Positions 46,691 to 59,438 of a stretch of 64,000 nucleotides of DNA are shown in pieces. The position numbers were made by a program, and so were the translations under genes. The stretch's first letter is position 1. Every line of letters begins with the position of its first letter. Location: NCBI RefSeq assembly GCF_023278565.1, contig NC_064679.1:1736001-1800000 (forward strand). Direction: 5' to 3'. The stretch is from Colletotrichum lupini. Lineage: Eukaryota > Ascomycota > Sordariomycetes > Glomerellales > Glomerellaceae. The notes under the pieces were generated by a model. It worked only from the letters and a program-made list of their open reading frames with translations. It was not told the DNA's origin and did no database searches.

Positions 46691-48680
46691 CGACAAACGT
46701 CGATACGCTGTGATGATTGAGTGTGAGAATCTTTGTAGGGAGATTCGTGAATGGAAAATTAGCGGCAGCCCCTTCCGTCCACCTAATAAAGACGGCCGCC
46801 AAGCGGCCAAGTGCCGTCAGAAGCCAGTAGCTCATCCATGCCATTTGCGTGAGCCGACTTACAATAATACCAGGGAGGGATAAGGAAGCGAATAAGCTAC
46901 GCGACTACGACTGTTCCCCGCCGTCATACCGCCAAGGGGTTGCCACGTCGTCTAGCCATCCCCGTCTCGGGAAGCAAACAACCTCAAAGCCAAGTTTATG
47001 ACAGCCCAGATCTTGCTCGTCTGGGCCGCTGAAACAGGTGAGCTTTCAGAGGTGGTTGCACCCACAACCTTTCTCTGCTCTGGTGAGCCCCATAAACAAG
47101 GCGGAACCCGGGCCAGCTCAAGTCATGACAAACATGCGCCCCAAGCTTGGCGATGGCTATTTTGTCTCCTTGCCGACGGTAAATTGTCGCGTACTTGCGT
47201 CGAGGAGTTGGACCTCCGAAATGAGTGCCGTCTCCTGAGTCCATGCGCTGTCGATCTAGGGTGTCGGCCAAGTATACCTTGGAAGCCAATCAAATCCCCA
47301 ATAGCGGTTCCAGAAACCTGCCCAGGTGCTGCATTTGGGGTTGATATTTCGCAAGCGAACACGGCACGTGGGAACACAAGTTTTCGGAACCTGGTCCTAG
47401 CTGGGAACATGAAGCACGGTAGACCTCGGGATGACCTCAGTCTTTCCTCCTTTAGTCGAAGCCGGAGGGCTCCTTGGGTGCGGTGGCACAGGTGAGAAGG
47501 CGAAGCCAGATCAAGGTCGATCTGAGGTGCGAGACAGAGGGGAATCTCCCTCATACCCCAACGAAGTCAACCTTCCTGCGAGGGCTGATGTCATGGATTC
47601 CCTGCCCATCTCTCAACCCACCAGATAAATTATGGATATGCCATCTTGCGTACCATGTGCAGACTATCCCCCCGAATGCCACGCCGTTATTTCCACGACA
47701 ACGGCCTCTGCCGAGTGTCTGCCAATTTCTAAATGGGTCCTGTTGCTTGGTTTGCTTATCAGCCTTAGGTTTTTTCTCATATTCCTTGGCTATTTGTTGG
47801 AATGATTATCAACTTGGCTTCGTCCCCTTCTTTGCTTTCGAAAACGCTTCTTGTTTTTGAGAAAAGAAAAAAGGAAAAAAAGAAGGAACAAGAATTGCAG
47901 CTATTGAGTACGTACCGGACTCCCCAAAATAATGGATCGCAGGAGCTGTTGAACAATGCCGTCATCTGATGAGCGGTTGAATCGATGGACTGCCTTGCCG
48001 TCCAACTTTCAGCTGGGAGTGCCGCTTTGACACTTATGATTCGGCGCGGCTTCTGCAACCAATTTACCCATCTCACTGTGCACGCAACTCCGGTCTGGTC
48101 AGCTTCTCTACTGGTCCAATAGAAGGCAGATCTGAGTCATGTAACAGACTTCTCCCCAATGGCGGACAACACCGCGATCCGAAAGGTTGGGGTCTTAGAG
48201 CTAGAAAGGCAAAATCCGCCTCGCCCGTTCTAATCCACAGACTGCCGCACAGCGCATGCCAAGAAACTCAATGGGGGCTCTGCAGCAGAACAGAATTACC
48301 AGACTGTTTGAACTCTTATATGCAAAGCGTCCCGAGCTCGACAGTTGGGTCACGAACCACCTAGACGCGGGGACATGGAGCCACATAGAGTCTAGTATCA
48401 AGCTAACCTTTCCTCTCCAAGAAGGGTTGAGAGTTAACAAACTCGTGCCCTGACTGTGTTGTTGATTGTAGAAGGTGGATTTGGTCAATACCTAAATTTT
48501 GTGCTGAGAAGTTTTTTTCACATACGCGCTTCGCATCTCGCAGACTTCGTCAGAGTGACAAGAGCTCAGGAAGTTCCGTTGGACGCACCAATTCTAGAGT
48601 TGCACTCCAGGTACTTTCCCTTCTTTGTGCCTTCTTTTAGACGTACTACGGAATTCACGTAAGTGAACTGGCCAGGAGCG
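46691..48680. other. Intergenic
   Basis: About 2 kb with several overlapping 60-165-codon ORFs on both strands but no recognised domain. A 65-codon plus-strand ORF at 48256-48453 reads like protein but matches no family I know. The longest (46998-47495) has no supporting features. Confidence 0.35.
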
Positions 48681-48995
48681 TCACAGACTTGGCCCATGCT
48701 GCACCCACCACTTCTTGATTCTATCCGCCACGCTGCTGAGATAACAAGTTCCTTGACATTCCTCGTGCGGACAGTCATCCAGAGGCCAATGCTTGTCCTC
48801 GAATGCTTGCCTTTCGGAAACGGCAGGATTTACGCGCAGAGCTTCACCGCCCATGCCCACCGAGCAAATCTCCTGCTTCGTCAAGTAAGCCCATTCCGTC
48901 TGCAATGCTTCCAACCCCACCACGACCTTTTGGCGCTCCTCGTAGAGATACTGGACCAAATTTTGCGGCAGGACGTGAACAAGTTTTGTCTCTGG
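48681..48995 (-). pseudogene. 3' fragment of the 2EXR-domain gene, cut off by E3
   Basis: An open stretch of 104 codons (PETKLVHVLPQNLVQYLYEE near its start, ending TGA at 48681) runs up to the edge of E3. Deleting E3 and one CTGG copy places it in the same frame as the end of the 2EXR gene at 56422, with a single TAG between. It is therefore probably the former C-terminal part of that protein. It has no promoter or start of its own. Confidence 0.6.
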
Positions 48996-49197
48996 TATCG
49001 GATTAGAAGTCCAATTCGACCGCGGCATCCAGCCGACTGCGCAGGGGCTAATTAGGGGCCCTATTTACAATTATCGTAGCTAGCCTAACCTATAGTTAGA
49101 ACCTCCTTTTTATACCTACGTAGATATTTATATAGTTTAATTAATCTCTTCGTTAACTACGGTTCGAACTAACTACCCTAGAATAGGGATACTAATA
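48996..49197 (+). repeat. 5' LTR of E3
   Basis: 202 bp. The first part keeps GC-rich sequence (tcgaccgcggcatccagccg) and shows little RIP, unlike the other LTR copies; mutation density rises inward. Confidence 0.85.
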
Positions 49198-52100
49198 CTA
49201 ATTAATAATTAAATTTTATTATTATAAATTAGTAAGGTATCTTATTATATAAAAAGGATAACCTCTTAATACTATACGGGATAGGAGATTCGTACTAATT
49301 AACCTTATAAAAGTAAACGAAAAAGGAGGCGATTCTTAAATACCGTATAGAATTAAGTAATTATAGCCCTTTACTACTTACGAGAGGTCGACGTTTACTA
49401 CGTTAAAATACGTTAATTAATAGAACTGCTTAAGCGACTAGCCTTTTATTATCGCCCTAAGTAGCTTTTTTACTAAACGACTTTTTTATAGCCGGCCTAC
49501 GATTAGAAATTAACTAGTTAAATTAGTAAAAAGAAATACCTACGTAATAACTACTTACTTAATTAATTAGCATAACGAACGAGCTTAATAATACGGTATA
49601 AAAGAGTACCGCGAGATTAAAAAAGGGGATCTCTAAATATAGACATTTTTACTTAGTAACGAAGGTAACCCTATAGGAGTTATTAAGTTAAGAGATTTAT
49701 AGTATATAGAAAAGTCTATTATTACGAGGATTTTATAAATACGACTTTAAGCCCGCGATCTAAATAACCTCCTCATAGTTCCCTTAACTACCCCCTAGGT
49801 ATTATTTAGGAATAAAATATAGGGGACGGTTTAACGAGGGAGGAGGGGATTTAGAGGTCTTAATAATATCGAGTTAAGAGTATTACGGATTTTAAAAATT
49901 AACTTAAGAAAAAGGCGGCTATTCTAAAGTAGTCCTGCGACCTCTTATCAAAGTTACTATTAGCCTAAGAAAAGGCTAAAAAGACGAGGATCTAAGGGGA
50001 AAAGAAAAGAATTTTTTAAAGGGCCGCTTAAGGGCTTTTTTTTATACTAGCTCTTAGCACAAGATTACTAATTTCGAGAAATTAACTAAGTAATAAAAGG
50101 GATCGCTAGTAAGTAATAATTACCTAACTATAATTAAGCTACGAAAAAGACTACTTAAAAGATATAAAATAAGGTACCGAGAGGCTATAAAAAATAAGAT
50201 CTCTAAAGTATTTAACCCCACTACGTACGAGTAATAAGTAAGCATTTTTAGTAAGTCCTTAGAATCTACGATTTTACGAGAAGGAGGGCTTAACTTCGTT
50301 AACCGTACTTAACGGCCTATATAGTTCTTAATAGCTTATATAGCTCTTTTACGAGCCGCCCGGCGTCTATTTTTAACTATTCTTACGGAATACTACTCTA
50401 AAAGAGGTAGGTTAAGGAAAGAAGCTATTTAGAGATTATAAAGAGTACGAGGCTTAAGAAGCTAGAAATATACGGGATAGTAGAAATCGGTAACTAGTAA
50501 AGATCCCGAGACTAATTACTATATCTTCTTATAATAATATAAACGTCTACCACTACTATTATAAAAAAGAATTACTAAAACCTACCCTTTTATACTAAAC
50601 GAAAAAGAGGATCTTAATAAGTACGATAGCTAGCGATTTAAAAAGGTAGTAGTAATTACTAAAAATAATAAAAACGAGAGTAATAGTAAGACGGTAAGAG
50701 GAAGCGGGAATTTCTTAGACCCCGATAAATTCGTTAGGTAGTAAAAGCACGGATTTATTATAATTAGCGCGCGGATTAGATATATCCTTATTAAGATTAA
50801 ATACGTTAATAACCGCTAATATAGGTATAAGCTAGAGCACGCCCCTTAGTAAGTTAGGGTAAGGAAAAAGAGGACGAAACCCGATCTTAAATAGAATCCT
50901 AATCCCTTATAAATAGGTAAATATTAACCCGGATTATTAGGGGACGTAGATATATAAAATCGCAGATCAGCCTAATAGTAAGTAAATTAATGTAGTATTA
51001 ATCTATTTAACTAAGGTCTATAAGAAAAAGGGGCTATAGGGGTAACCCCTATTCTATAAGATTATAGACGACCTTAGTTACTAGCTAAACGAATAGTTCG
51101 CGAGCGTAAGCTTAGGAATTATAAAATTAGTTAATAAATTCTTTTATAGGCGAGGGGTATTACTAACGTAATTATAATTACGAGAGCTATATAAAATATT
51201 AATAGCAATAATTATAAAAGAGGAATTCGTATTATAGAACTAAGTATAGGTCGATAGAGCGTATAATCGCTTTAACGAATTTAAAAAAAGGGTAAACGAC
51301 CTAGATTTCCTCCCTATAATTACTAACGGAAATCTATTATTATAAAAGGATATACCGGGGCAAAATATAGTACTAGAAGTACGATAATTAATAATTCTAC
51401 CTATTTCGATCTATAACTCGTTACCGCTACTAATACGAAATTTAATACCGATCGGCTAATAAGAAAGGAAGTAGACGACCTAAAGTTACTAATAGTACGT
51501 AGCGATATAGGGATCGCATATAGATACCGAAAATCTAATAATAAATACGAGGTAATTTATAAACCTTAAAAAGATCTTCCTAAAAGAGAAATTATACTCT
51601 AGGGGGAAGTATAAGGTCTTATAAAAAACCCTAACGATATTTTATAATTATTACGAAAAAGTTAGAATTAGGGAATACTAGTATTATTTAGTAATTAATG
51701 TTATACTTATAAATAAAGCCTCTAATTATTATTATAAAGCAGTGCGTAATCTCGATTAAAACGACTTTTTTAGTATAATTAACGTAATCCGAAGCCGCTT
51801 CGAGACTTACGATAAGAACCTAGAGCTCCTATCTAAGCTATAAGCAATTTCTTTTATATTTATAGCTAGGATAATAGAGGGTAAATTGCGAGTAGAGATC
51901 CTCGAAGAGCTTATTAATCGAATTAATAAGCTAGCGAAAACCTAGCTAAATAAGGGGATAAATAAGCAGAAAGTCGGATATCTCTATACTATAGTTTAGC
52001 GTATATTAAAAATAAAAATAACCTTATACTAAGTACCCGAAGACTACGAGACGCTCTACTCGAGGCTAAGATTTAGTTTTAATATTAAGATAAGAATGCC

Positions 52101-55100
52101 GCGCTAAACCTATTTTTAAATATATAATAGCCCTTATTAATAATATTAGGTCGATCGAACGTATAATAAAAATAAAAAAAGGCTAGATATAGTAATCGCT
52201 AATAAGGAGGCCCAGATTCGTTAAATAGGTAGAGATTTAACTTATGGGTAGGGTAATAAAAGAGGTAATACTATATTTATAAAAAGGATAAATATTAGTT
52301 AAGTAACTACTCTAAAAAAGAGCGTACTAAATCGTACGAATAGTATAAAAAGTCGAGGGTAGTAAATAGTAAAACTAGCCCTCGTTAGTTTAACTAATTC
52401 TTTATTATATATAAGGGCAGATCCGGGGGCACGGAACTTAGCGACGGTAGCTAAAGTAGCAGCCTAAAGTATATACCCCCTATAAGAGATTTAGAAAATA
52501 AGGAAGATCTTACCCCCTATACTAACGAATTAAATTATAATAAAATTAATAATATTAACTACTCTTTTTTTACCCCGTTAGCCTCTAGAGGATATACGAA
52601 GCTAAATAAATAGAGGGTAGTAAAAGCTCTTAATAAGTAGGCTTTTATTTATAAATAGTAAAAAAAGGTCCCTTAAACGACGGATATAGAGGCGGCTAAA
52701 AGGGTAAATCTAATAGGGCTAAAGCCTATTTTCTTAATAATTAAGGAGAAGACGCTATCTCTCTTAATATTTAAAAAAAAGGAATATAGTACTAAGTAAA
52801 TCTAAGGGTAGCTAGAGGGGTCCTTTTTATATTACTTAGATCCCTCGAATACTAAGCTCGTATAAGTATTTTATACGAGCGAAAAATACGGCCTAGACGA
52901 TTTTTATAGGATTATCTTAGATATTAGGGTATTATAATAGTTAACTAGAAGAAAAGGGTAATTCTAGGCGCTATAGAAGATCGCGCTAATAATACTTAAT
53001 ACGTTAATAATCGGTATTATAAAAATTAGTTTCGGCCTAGGTAAGGAAATCGTCGCCCTAGGTATAGTAAAAGTAGAGACGCACTTCGGAACGATAACTT
53101 TTTATATTTTACCCGTTAATACCCCATTTCTCTTATATCTAAAAAATATAGATCGACTAAGTATTATATTTAATAATACGAGGAATAGAATCTCTAGTAG
53201 TAAGTACTTTAAAATAGTCGAACGATAATAGGAGTATGCGTTTATAAAGCTTATTAATAATACGAAGTCGATTAATTACCTAACGGAAAGTAAGCTTAGA
53301 AAACTATATTAAAGATTCGGGTACCCGTTAGTTACGAGGCTATATAACCTCTTAAAGTAATTAAGTAATAATAATATTAAAATAGGGGCGTTAGAGTAGT
53401 TAATAAAAGTATATTACTAATACTAAATAAATACGCAGAGCCCACGCATATTTAAGTTTAAATTGCGTAATAAGCTTAATTTTAACTAGGAAATCGTCGT
53501 TAATATCTTCTACTTAAATAGTTAGCTAGTACTATATATAATCGACGTAGCTATATCCTTCTAAGTAGGGCAATTCCTCTGGGATCTATAAATAAAAATA
53601 GTATAAATAGCCCTACGAAAAAGCTAAATCGATATATACTAGGGACCGCTAGATAGTATTAGAACCGACGCTAGTACTAGCTTTAAGTTAATAGAATTTA
53701 GGGATAATACGACGGCTTACGGTATATAGCTAAAAGTCGTACCCGTTAAAGCGTACTATAATATTAAAAAGATAGAAAGGGCATACTAATAGTTAAAAAG
53801 GGCGTTTAGAATTATTAAAAAAGAAAATCCGGATTTTCTTAACGACGAATGCCTCTAAATAGTACTTAAATACTATAACGACACTATAGGGCCTAACGGA
53901 CTTATACTAACGCTATTAGTATTTAGAGTATATTTAAAAACGACCTTAGCCTTGTTACCGTTACTAAGTATAAGCTAACGAGCCTAAGTAGTTAAAAAAA
54001 TAATACGGGTATTACGCGAGGTAAGTATAAAAAAGTAAGTTAATAAAGTAATTACTACGCGCAATAGGCCCGATATAAGGAATAATCTAAATATACCGCT
54101 AAATTTAAATATACGAGTATAGCGCGAAATTACCTAATAATAGGCTAAGCTATATAAGTTAATTTCCGTTAACGAGCGCTCTTATATAGTTACGAGAGAT
54201 CGTAACTAGCTACTCGAAGTATTAATTACGGTAGTTAGACCGTACTATATAGATCTTAACGAGGTAATTTCTAACTTATAAAAAGAAGAAGAGCTAGGGG
54301 AAACTATATAACCCGCAGTAGAGGTATAGGAAATTATCCTTAATAAAATCGTCGTAATAGTACTAATAGACGACGAGGAAAAGGAAATTGCTAAAAGGGC
54401 ACTAATACTACTAGCGAGACGTTATAAAAGACTACGACGGCAAGCCCTAACGCGGTAATTTATTACTAGCGACGAGGTAATTAATACTTTTTATATAATA
54501 AAAAAAAAAGCCGATTTTAAGCTAGCGGTTAAACTACGCAAGGAAGGCGTAATTATAATTATTAAAAAGCTGTATAAGGGATTAGATCTTATTAAAATAA
54601 ACACTCTTTACGATCGAGGGGTTTATTAATTTATTTTATACGACCTAAAAAAATATATAAACCTCTATATATTTAAATTACGAATAGTTTATAAGATTAA
54701 AAAGAAAGGAATACCCTAGCTATACGAGAAGTCTAAATACGTAATTTAGGGGTACGGCGACGTTAAAAAGGCAACGCTACTTATATAATTACTTACTATA
54801 TAGCGCTATAGCTAATAATTAATAATAGTACTAATAGTATTACTACGGAAAAGGGGATACGGGATTTAGAGCTATAATATTACTTAGGCCTATATTTAAT
54901 CGGCCATAGGGCTTATAAGGAAAATCCTAGCCTATTTACCGAAAGAAATAGCTAGTAAGTACTTAGAAAGTACGATTATTAAAGTGCTTAAACTATTATA
55001 TAGGCTCGTAGAATCGGGCACTTATTAGTAAGCTACTTATTACGATTTTTATATTAATTAACTATTAATAGTTACCTCTACGTACGACCCGTACTTATTA

Positions 55101-56209
55101 GTTACGGAGTATAAAAGCGACTAATTTAGGATCGTTAGAATATAAACCGACGATATATTAGGCCTATCCAATATTAACTTTATAAAAAAAGAGGATAAGG
55201 AGCTCTAAAAAGCGGGCTTTATAGCGAAGCTAAAAGAGGTCCTTATAATAAATACCCCCTTAGTATTTAATAACGGGATTTTTATAATTAAAAAGAAAAC
55301 CGTCGTTTTTTAGTAAAAAGGGTAGGGCGAGAAGATTAACCTTATTAATCTAAATATAACTAATATTAAGAAGTAATATAAAGCTAAGCTCGCGCGAGGG
55401 GTATATATTATAAGTATTTATTAGCCCGAGGCGATTTTTAATTATATTAAAGTAGTATAGGCTATAGATCTAACTAAACGAGACGTCGAGGTACTTAATA
55501 AGCGGCTTAAGTAGTAATAAACGAATCTCGATCGAGGTCTCGTTTACTACTTAATCGACTTTATAACTAATAAGCTTTACGTCTTCGTTAATAAGTTATT
55601 TATGAATAATAACGACCTTATTTCGTAATTAGGGTATATTATTATCCTAGTTAATAAGAGTATAGGCGAGAGCGAATTTATTATATACGGTAATATAATC
55701 TATTACTCGTTAATTAAAAGTAAGTAAGTAATAAGAAGTATACTAATATTAGAGGTCTATAATATAATTAATAGCGTTAACCTCTCTTATATAATTTTAA
55801 TAACGCTAAGGAAGATTACTAATCGAATTAGCTTTTTACCTATTCTAATAGTTATTTATACCGATTTTTATTTACTATACGAATACCTTACTAAATTAGG
55901 AATGACAAAGGAAAAGAGGCTTATAATTAATATTATAGCCCTTAAGTAATTATATAAAAAGCGCAAGATACTCAAAATCCGTTAAATTAATAATAAAAAT
56001 AACCTCGTAAATACTTTTATAAAAGTAGTACTAAATAAGGGATTAAAGTAATTCGTAAGTAATAGAAAAGTTATTATACGAATAGAGGGATAGGTTATAT
56101 AAAAAAAGTAAAGAAAAGGAGAAAAAGGAGACGACTTAGTAAACGGGCCCGAGGTCGAATTATACCTCTAACCGTAGTAGTTAAATCGATAAAAAAAAGA
56201 GAAAGTTAG

Positions 56210-56411
56210 TATCGGATTAGAAGTTTAATTTAACTACGGTATTTAGCTAACTACGTAGGGGCTAATTAGGGGCCCTATTTACGATTATTATAACTAGCCT
56301 AACCTACGGTTAGAACCTCCTTTTTATACCTACGCAAATATTTATATAGTTTAATTAATCTCTTCGTTAACTACGGTTCGAACTAACTACCCTGGAATAG
56401 GGATACTAACA
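56210..56411 (+). repeat. 3' LTR of E3
   Basis: 202 bp ending CTAACA, so the canonical CA end is preserved. Its 5' half is heavily C-to-T mutated. A purine-rich tract (56190-56205) precedes it. Confidence 0.85.
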
Positions 56412-56421
56412 CTGGTATCTT

Positions 56422-57630
56422 CTAACACCCCGGGTCAATGCCATCGTCCGTCCTCTGCACCTCTTCGCGGTGCTGTTCCTTGGCAAGAATCCCAGCCATC
56501 TGATGCTCGAGAAACACCTGTCGAAGCCGTCGCAGATACCCACTATAAGATGCCGCGTCCGACTCGGCCCCAGCTCCGGCCCCGGATTCTCGGCGGTCCT
56601 CCATAAATCTCACAAAATGCAACTCCCCGAACCCGGACTGAAGAAACTCGGCCCCAAGCGCTGCGTCGCACAGGCAACCCGGCCCAGTCATATCAACAAG
56701 CTCAACATCCACCGCCACAAAATCACCACTTCTTCTCGCCACATCAACAGCACTGCCGTCCACCACCGGCGGAACCTCCCAATGCCACCGCGGCGACGGG
56801 GAACAGGGGTGAAACACGCTCCAACGCTCCACATCACGCCGCGTCCACTCCACAAACCAAAGCTCTTCTACAGACCCCAACAGCCTCAGCAAAACAGAGT
56901 CGGCCACCGACGCGGTCGCCGGCACGCTCTGCCATGGCGCCGCCCTATCCGCGCCGTTCAGCACAAGCGCTGAGCCCTCCAGCGCGAGCCTGCGCACTTG
57001 TCGCAGGTCCGCCGCTGGGAACTGGCCCACGTCCCACGGGCCCCCGCTCAACAACTCGGGACGGTCCTCTTCCTCGTAGGCGGCCTGTGAGAGGAAGAGA
57101 GTATCCCTATCAAAGTGGAACCACGTTCGTGGTCCGGCTGTCCGCGTCGCAAGGGCCAAGCGGTAGCCGCCCCGTATGAGCACGCCGCGAGACTCGGCGC
57201 AGGTGTGCAGTAGAGGTGGTATCGGGGCCTTGCTGTATAAGTAGCCCTCTCTCATGATCTCCCATGCGACCTTTGCATCGTTGGCTAGCCATGCGAGGGG
57301 TATTTCTGGACACCGAGCGGACGGAGCCCAAGGTTGTGGGATCGGTTTGCTGCCGGTGAAGCCGTGCTCCTCTAGGGTCGTTTGGCGGAGGCTACGTCCA
57401 TCTCTTATACGCTGTTGAATCTCAGCAGCCCAGTTGATGCTGAAGAACTTGATATCAGGGTGGATCCGAAGCTGGACCGGATCTGTGCGGAGAATCTCCT
57501 TGAACTCGTCAAAGTCGACCATCGTCTTTTCCTCAACGTTCACGATGCGTGGCAGGGTGGCGAGCCAGTAGATTTCTCGCCGAATCTCAAAGGGCAGAGA
57601 CAAGAAACGGTGAAATTTTCTTAAAGCCAT
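56422..57630 (-). CDS. 2EXR-domain protein, probably 3'-truncated
   Basis: Single exon, 402 residues. The N-terminus FHRFLSLPFEIRREIYWLAT followed by LPRIVNVEE is the 2EXR domain, a fungal domain of unknown function related to F-box-like proteins. Further typical elements are the PIPPLLHTCAESRGVLIRGGY helix and YEEEDRPELLSGG; WFHFDRDTLFLS fits the 'fd..DtLyl' strand. No signal peptide or membrane helix. The stop is TAG at 56424-56422, 10 bp from the edge of element E3. Beyond it the same frame would have continued about 106 codons before E3 inserted. TAG could be a mutated CAG (C-to-T in a CpA, the RIP signature), so the present protein may be shorter than the original. It may still be expressed; the domain part is intact. 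Confidence 0.8.
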   Translation of the reverse strand: MALRKFHRFLSLPFEIRREIYWLATLPRIVNVEEKTMVDFDEFKEILRTDPVQLRIHPDIKFFSINWAAEIQQRIRDGRSLRQTTLEEHGFTGSKPIPQPWAPSARCPEIPLAWLANDAKVAWEIMREGYLYSKAPIPPLLHTCAESRGVLIRGGYRLALATRTAGPRTWFHFDRDTLFLSQAAYEEEDRPELLSGGPWDVGQFPAADLRQVRRLALEGSALVLNGADRAAPWQSVPATASVADSVLLRLLGSVEELWFVEWTRRDVERWSVFHPCSPSPRWHWEVPPVVDGSAVDVARRSGDFVAVDVELVDMTGPGCLCDAALGAEFLQSGFGELHFVRFMEDRRESGAGAGAESDAASYSGYLRRLRQVFLEHQMAGILAKEQHREEVQRTDDGIDPGC

Positions 57631-59031
57631 GATTTCCTAAGGCGTAGCGCGAAAGATAACACGTTATAGAACGTGAACCCAGAACAAGCCGTGAAACAGG
57701 CACAAATAGCGTAGGCTTGCCAACGTACTCCGCATAGAGCGGGAGTAAGCCATTCTAGGCAGCACTCCAGAAGTTACAGGGATGAATAGCAGCTTGTCTT
57801 AGGTAAGTAAAGCTGCACGTTATTCTCAGTAACATAGGTGGGCTGGCATTTACTCTGGACTCCACTTTCTCGACCATGGACTTTTACTCAAAAACAGCAT
57901 ATCTGCAGAAGTCCCGGCTCCGAATTCACCAAATGCCATATGCTATCCTGATTGACGAGAATCTATGCATCAATCGGGGGAGGTCATCAATATAAGAGCA
58001 AGTGGAAGCTTTCGATGCCAAGATTGTTTCCTGTGTAAGTGGCTCTATTTTGACGTTCAAAGTGCGTCCGGTGGAACACTTCTAACTGCGGGTGGTCATG
58101 GCCACTCATGACTTTCTAGTCGACCAAGTCCTTGGTTCTAAGCAAGTGCTATAAGGCAGAGAACCAGGCGGTCAATTGTGTACATAATGCAACTGTGAGT
58201 TCAAATCACGACAACAGTCACTCAGAATATCCTACGAAAATGATACTTGTACTTCCAAAGTAGTAGCGATAACACTATTCACAAGGTTGAAGACCTCGGA
58301 GACTGGTTACCGATGCATGCAGCTCTGCAGCGATATTTCCCGCGGGTTATCAGGCCATGATTAATCTAGAGTCATCTGGGAAATAATTCCATATGACCCC
58401 CCAGTAGACAAGATAATTCTAGCCCCGAATAATCCAGGGAAATAAGCAGAGTCGCTGACTAGCTTCAATGTAAACCCAGTTCCACCAATGTGGTTGTGAT
58501 TAGGACGGAGCTCTCCATACTTTATATGACCAGGCTATTTCCCGATAACGCAAGAGCGCAGGTTGCTCCCAGCTGACCAGCGCATTCGCCTTAACCATGT
58601 AGAAAAGATATGCGCTGGCTAGTGGTCTACCACAGCTTGTGAGGCTATGATCAATATAATTAAGTTCAAAAGGGAGGCCCGTACATGACTCGAATACCAC
58701 TTCTCATGAAAAATCACCGAGCTTCTCTCCCCGAAACCACCAGGGGGTTTGATGTCACGAGTTATGGCACGCAGCAATGGGCATACGGAGTGTAGTAAAA
58801 GTGGCTTAACTATCAAAGTGGAAATAGACAAAAGGAAAAGGTCTATATACACGATATCTAAGATAGACACGTGATTCAGCACGTGACGGGCACTTTGTGA
58901 GGTGCGATTACTATCCCTGTTACGTGACATTTGACGATGCGGATTTGCGGCCCTAGTCCAAACCTCAATGCGTAGAATACGGGGAAAAAAAAACCAAATA
59001 CGATACCGAGTAAGGAGAGCGTTCCTGTTTG
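57631..59031. other. Intergenic
   Basis: About 1.4 kb between divergent genes. Two small minus-strand ORFs (58500-58700 and 58619-58930) have no recognisable domain. I see no repeat or RNA gene. Confidence 0.4.
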
Positions 59032-59038
59032 TATAAAT
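59032..59038 (+). promoter_or_regulatory. TATA box of the small secreted protein gene
   Basis: TATAAAT 122 bp upstream of the ATG, followed by pyrimidine-rich sequence (ctatatccgttccctcctac) typical of fungal transcription start regions. A clear core promoter by sequence. Confidence 0.6.
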
Positions 59039-59159
59039 GGTTGGGAGGGACCTCTCAGCTATATCCGTTCCCTCCTACTAGCTCTCCGGATCAACCAGTA
59101 AAGACCCAAAGAAAGTTTTTAGCTCTGATCGCCAACTCACTCGCTTTAATTCGATCATC

Positions 59160-59438
59160 ATGCAATTCGCAACTCTTCTCGCATTCGTAGCCGCGCTGGC
59201 CTCGCCCGCGATCGCGGCCTCGTGCAGACCATACAACAACCCGGGCATGATGGAAGGCAACTCCTGCACCGCTAGAGAATCATGCCCCTGGGGACAGAGA
59301 TTCGGGGAGATCAAGGGGTACAACTTTGGCGATGATGGCAAGCCGTGTTCTGTTGACGTAAGACACGAAATTAACACGGGAAATTAGGTCATATCTGAAT
59401 TGCTGACACTTAATTAGTTCACCTGCTGTACTCGGTAA
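59160..59438 (+). CDS. Small secreted six-cysteine protein (candidate effector or antimicrobial)
   Basis: Two exons, 59160-59357 and 59418-59438, joined by a 60-nt intron with gtaaga donor, gctgacac branch and ttag acceptor, give 72 residues. Read without splicing the frame ends in VRHEINTGN; splicing replaces this with FTCCTR and brings the cysteine count to six. Signal peptide MQFATLLAFVAALASPAIAA is followed by a mature part of about 52 residues: SCRPYNNPG, NSCTARESCPWGQ, KPCSVDFTCCTR. A Cys-Cys pair near the end and a compact disulfide-rich core are common in fungal effectors and antifungal peptides, but I recognise no family. A strong TATA box precedes it. It is convergent with the aspartyl-tRNA synthetase, 295 bp away. 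Confidence 0.8.

Larger units (their letters stand above)
48996..56411 (+). mobile_element. Ty1/copia LTR retrotransposon E3, RIP-inactivated
   Basis: A 7416-bp plus-strand element with 202-bp LTRs (48996-49197, 56210-56411). It is flanked by CTGG (48992-48995, 56412-56415), a 4-bp duplication or a 5-bp one with a lost base. The interior follows E2 almost throughout, with differences mostly of the C/T and G/A kind. It also carries a segment near 49.5-50.1 kb that is absent from E2 but found in E1. Integrase, reverse transcriptase and RNase H relics fall at about 53.3-53.6, 54.7-55.3 and 55.6-56.0 kb. No open frame remains. The left LTR is nearly unmutated over its first 80 bp, while the right LTR is strongly mutated. 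Confidence 0.92.

Noticed and set aside
46998..47554. Overlapping 165- and 143-codon ORFs on opposite strands
   Set aside because: No recognisable domain, no splice-supported extension; likely chance ORFs in GC-rich DNA.
58195..58225. gagttcaaatcacgac resembling a tRNA T-loop
   Set aside because: The flanking T-stem does not pair and no acceptor or anticodon stem can be folded around it.
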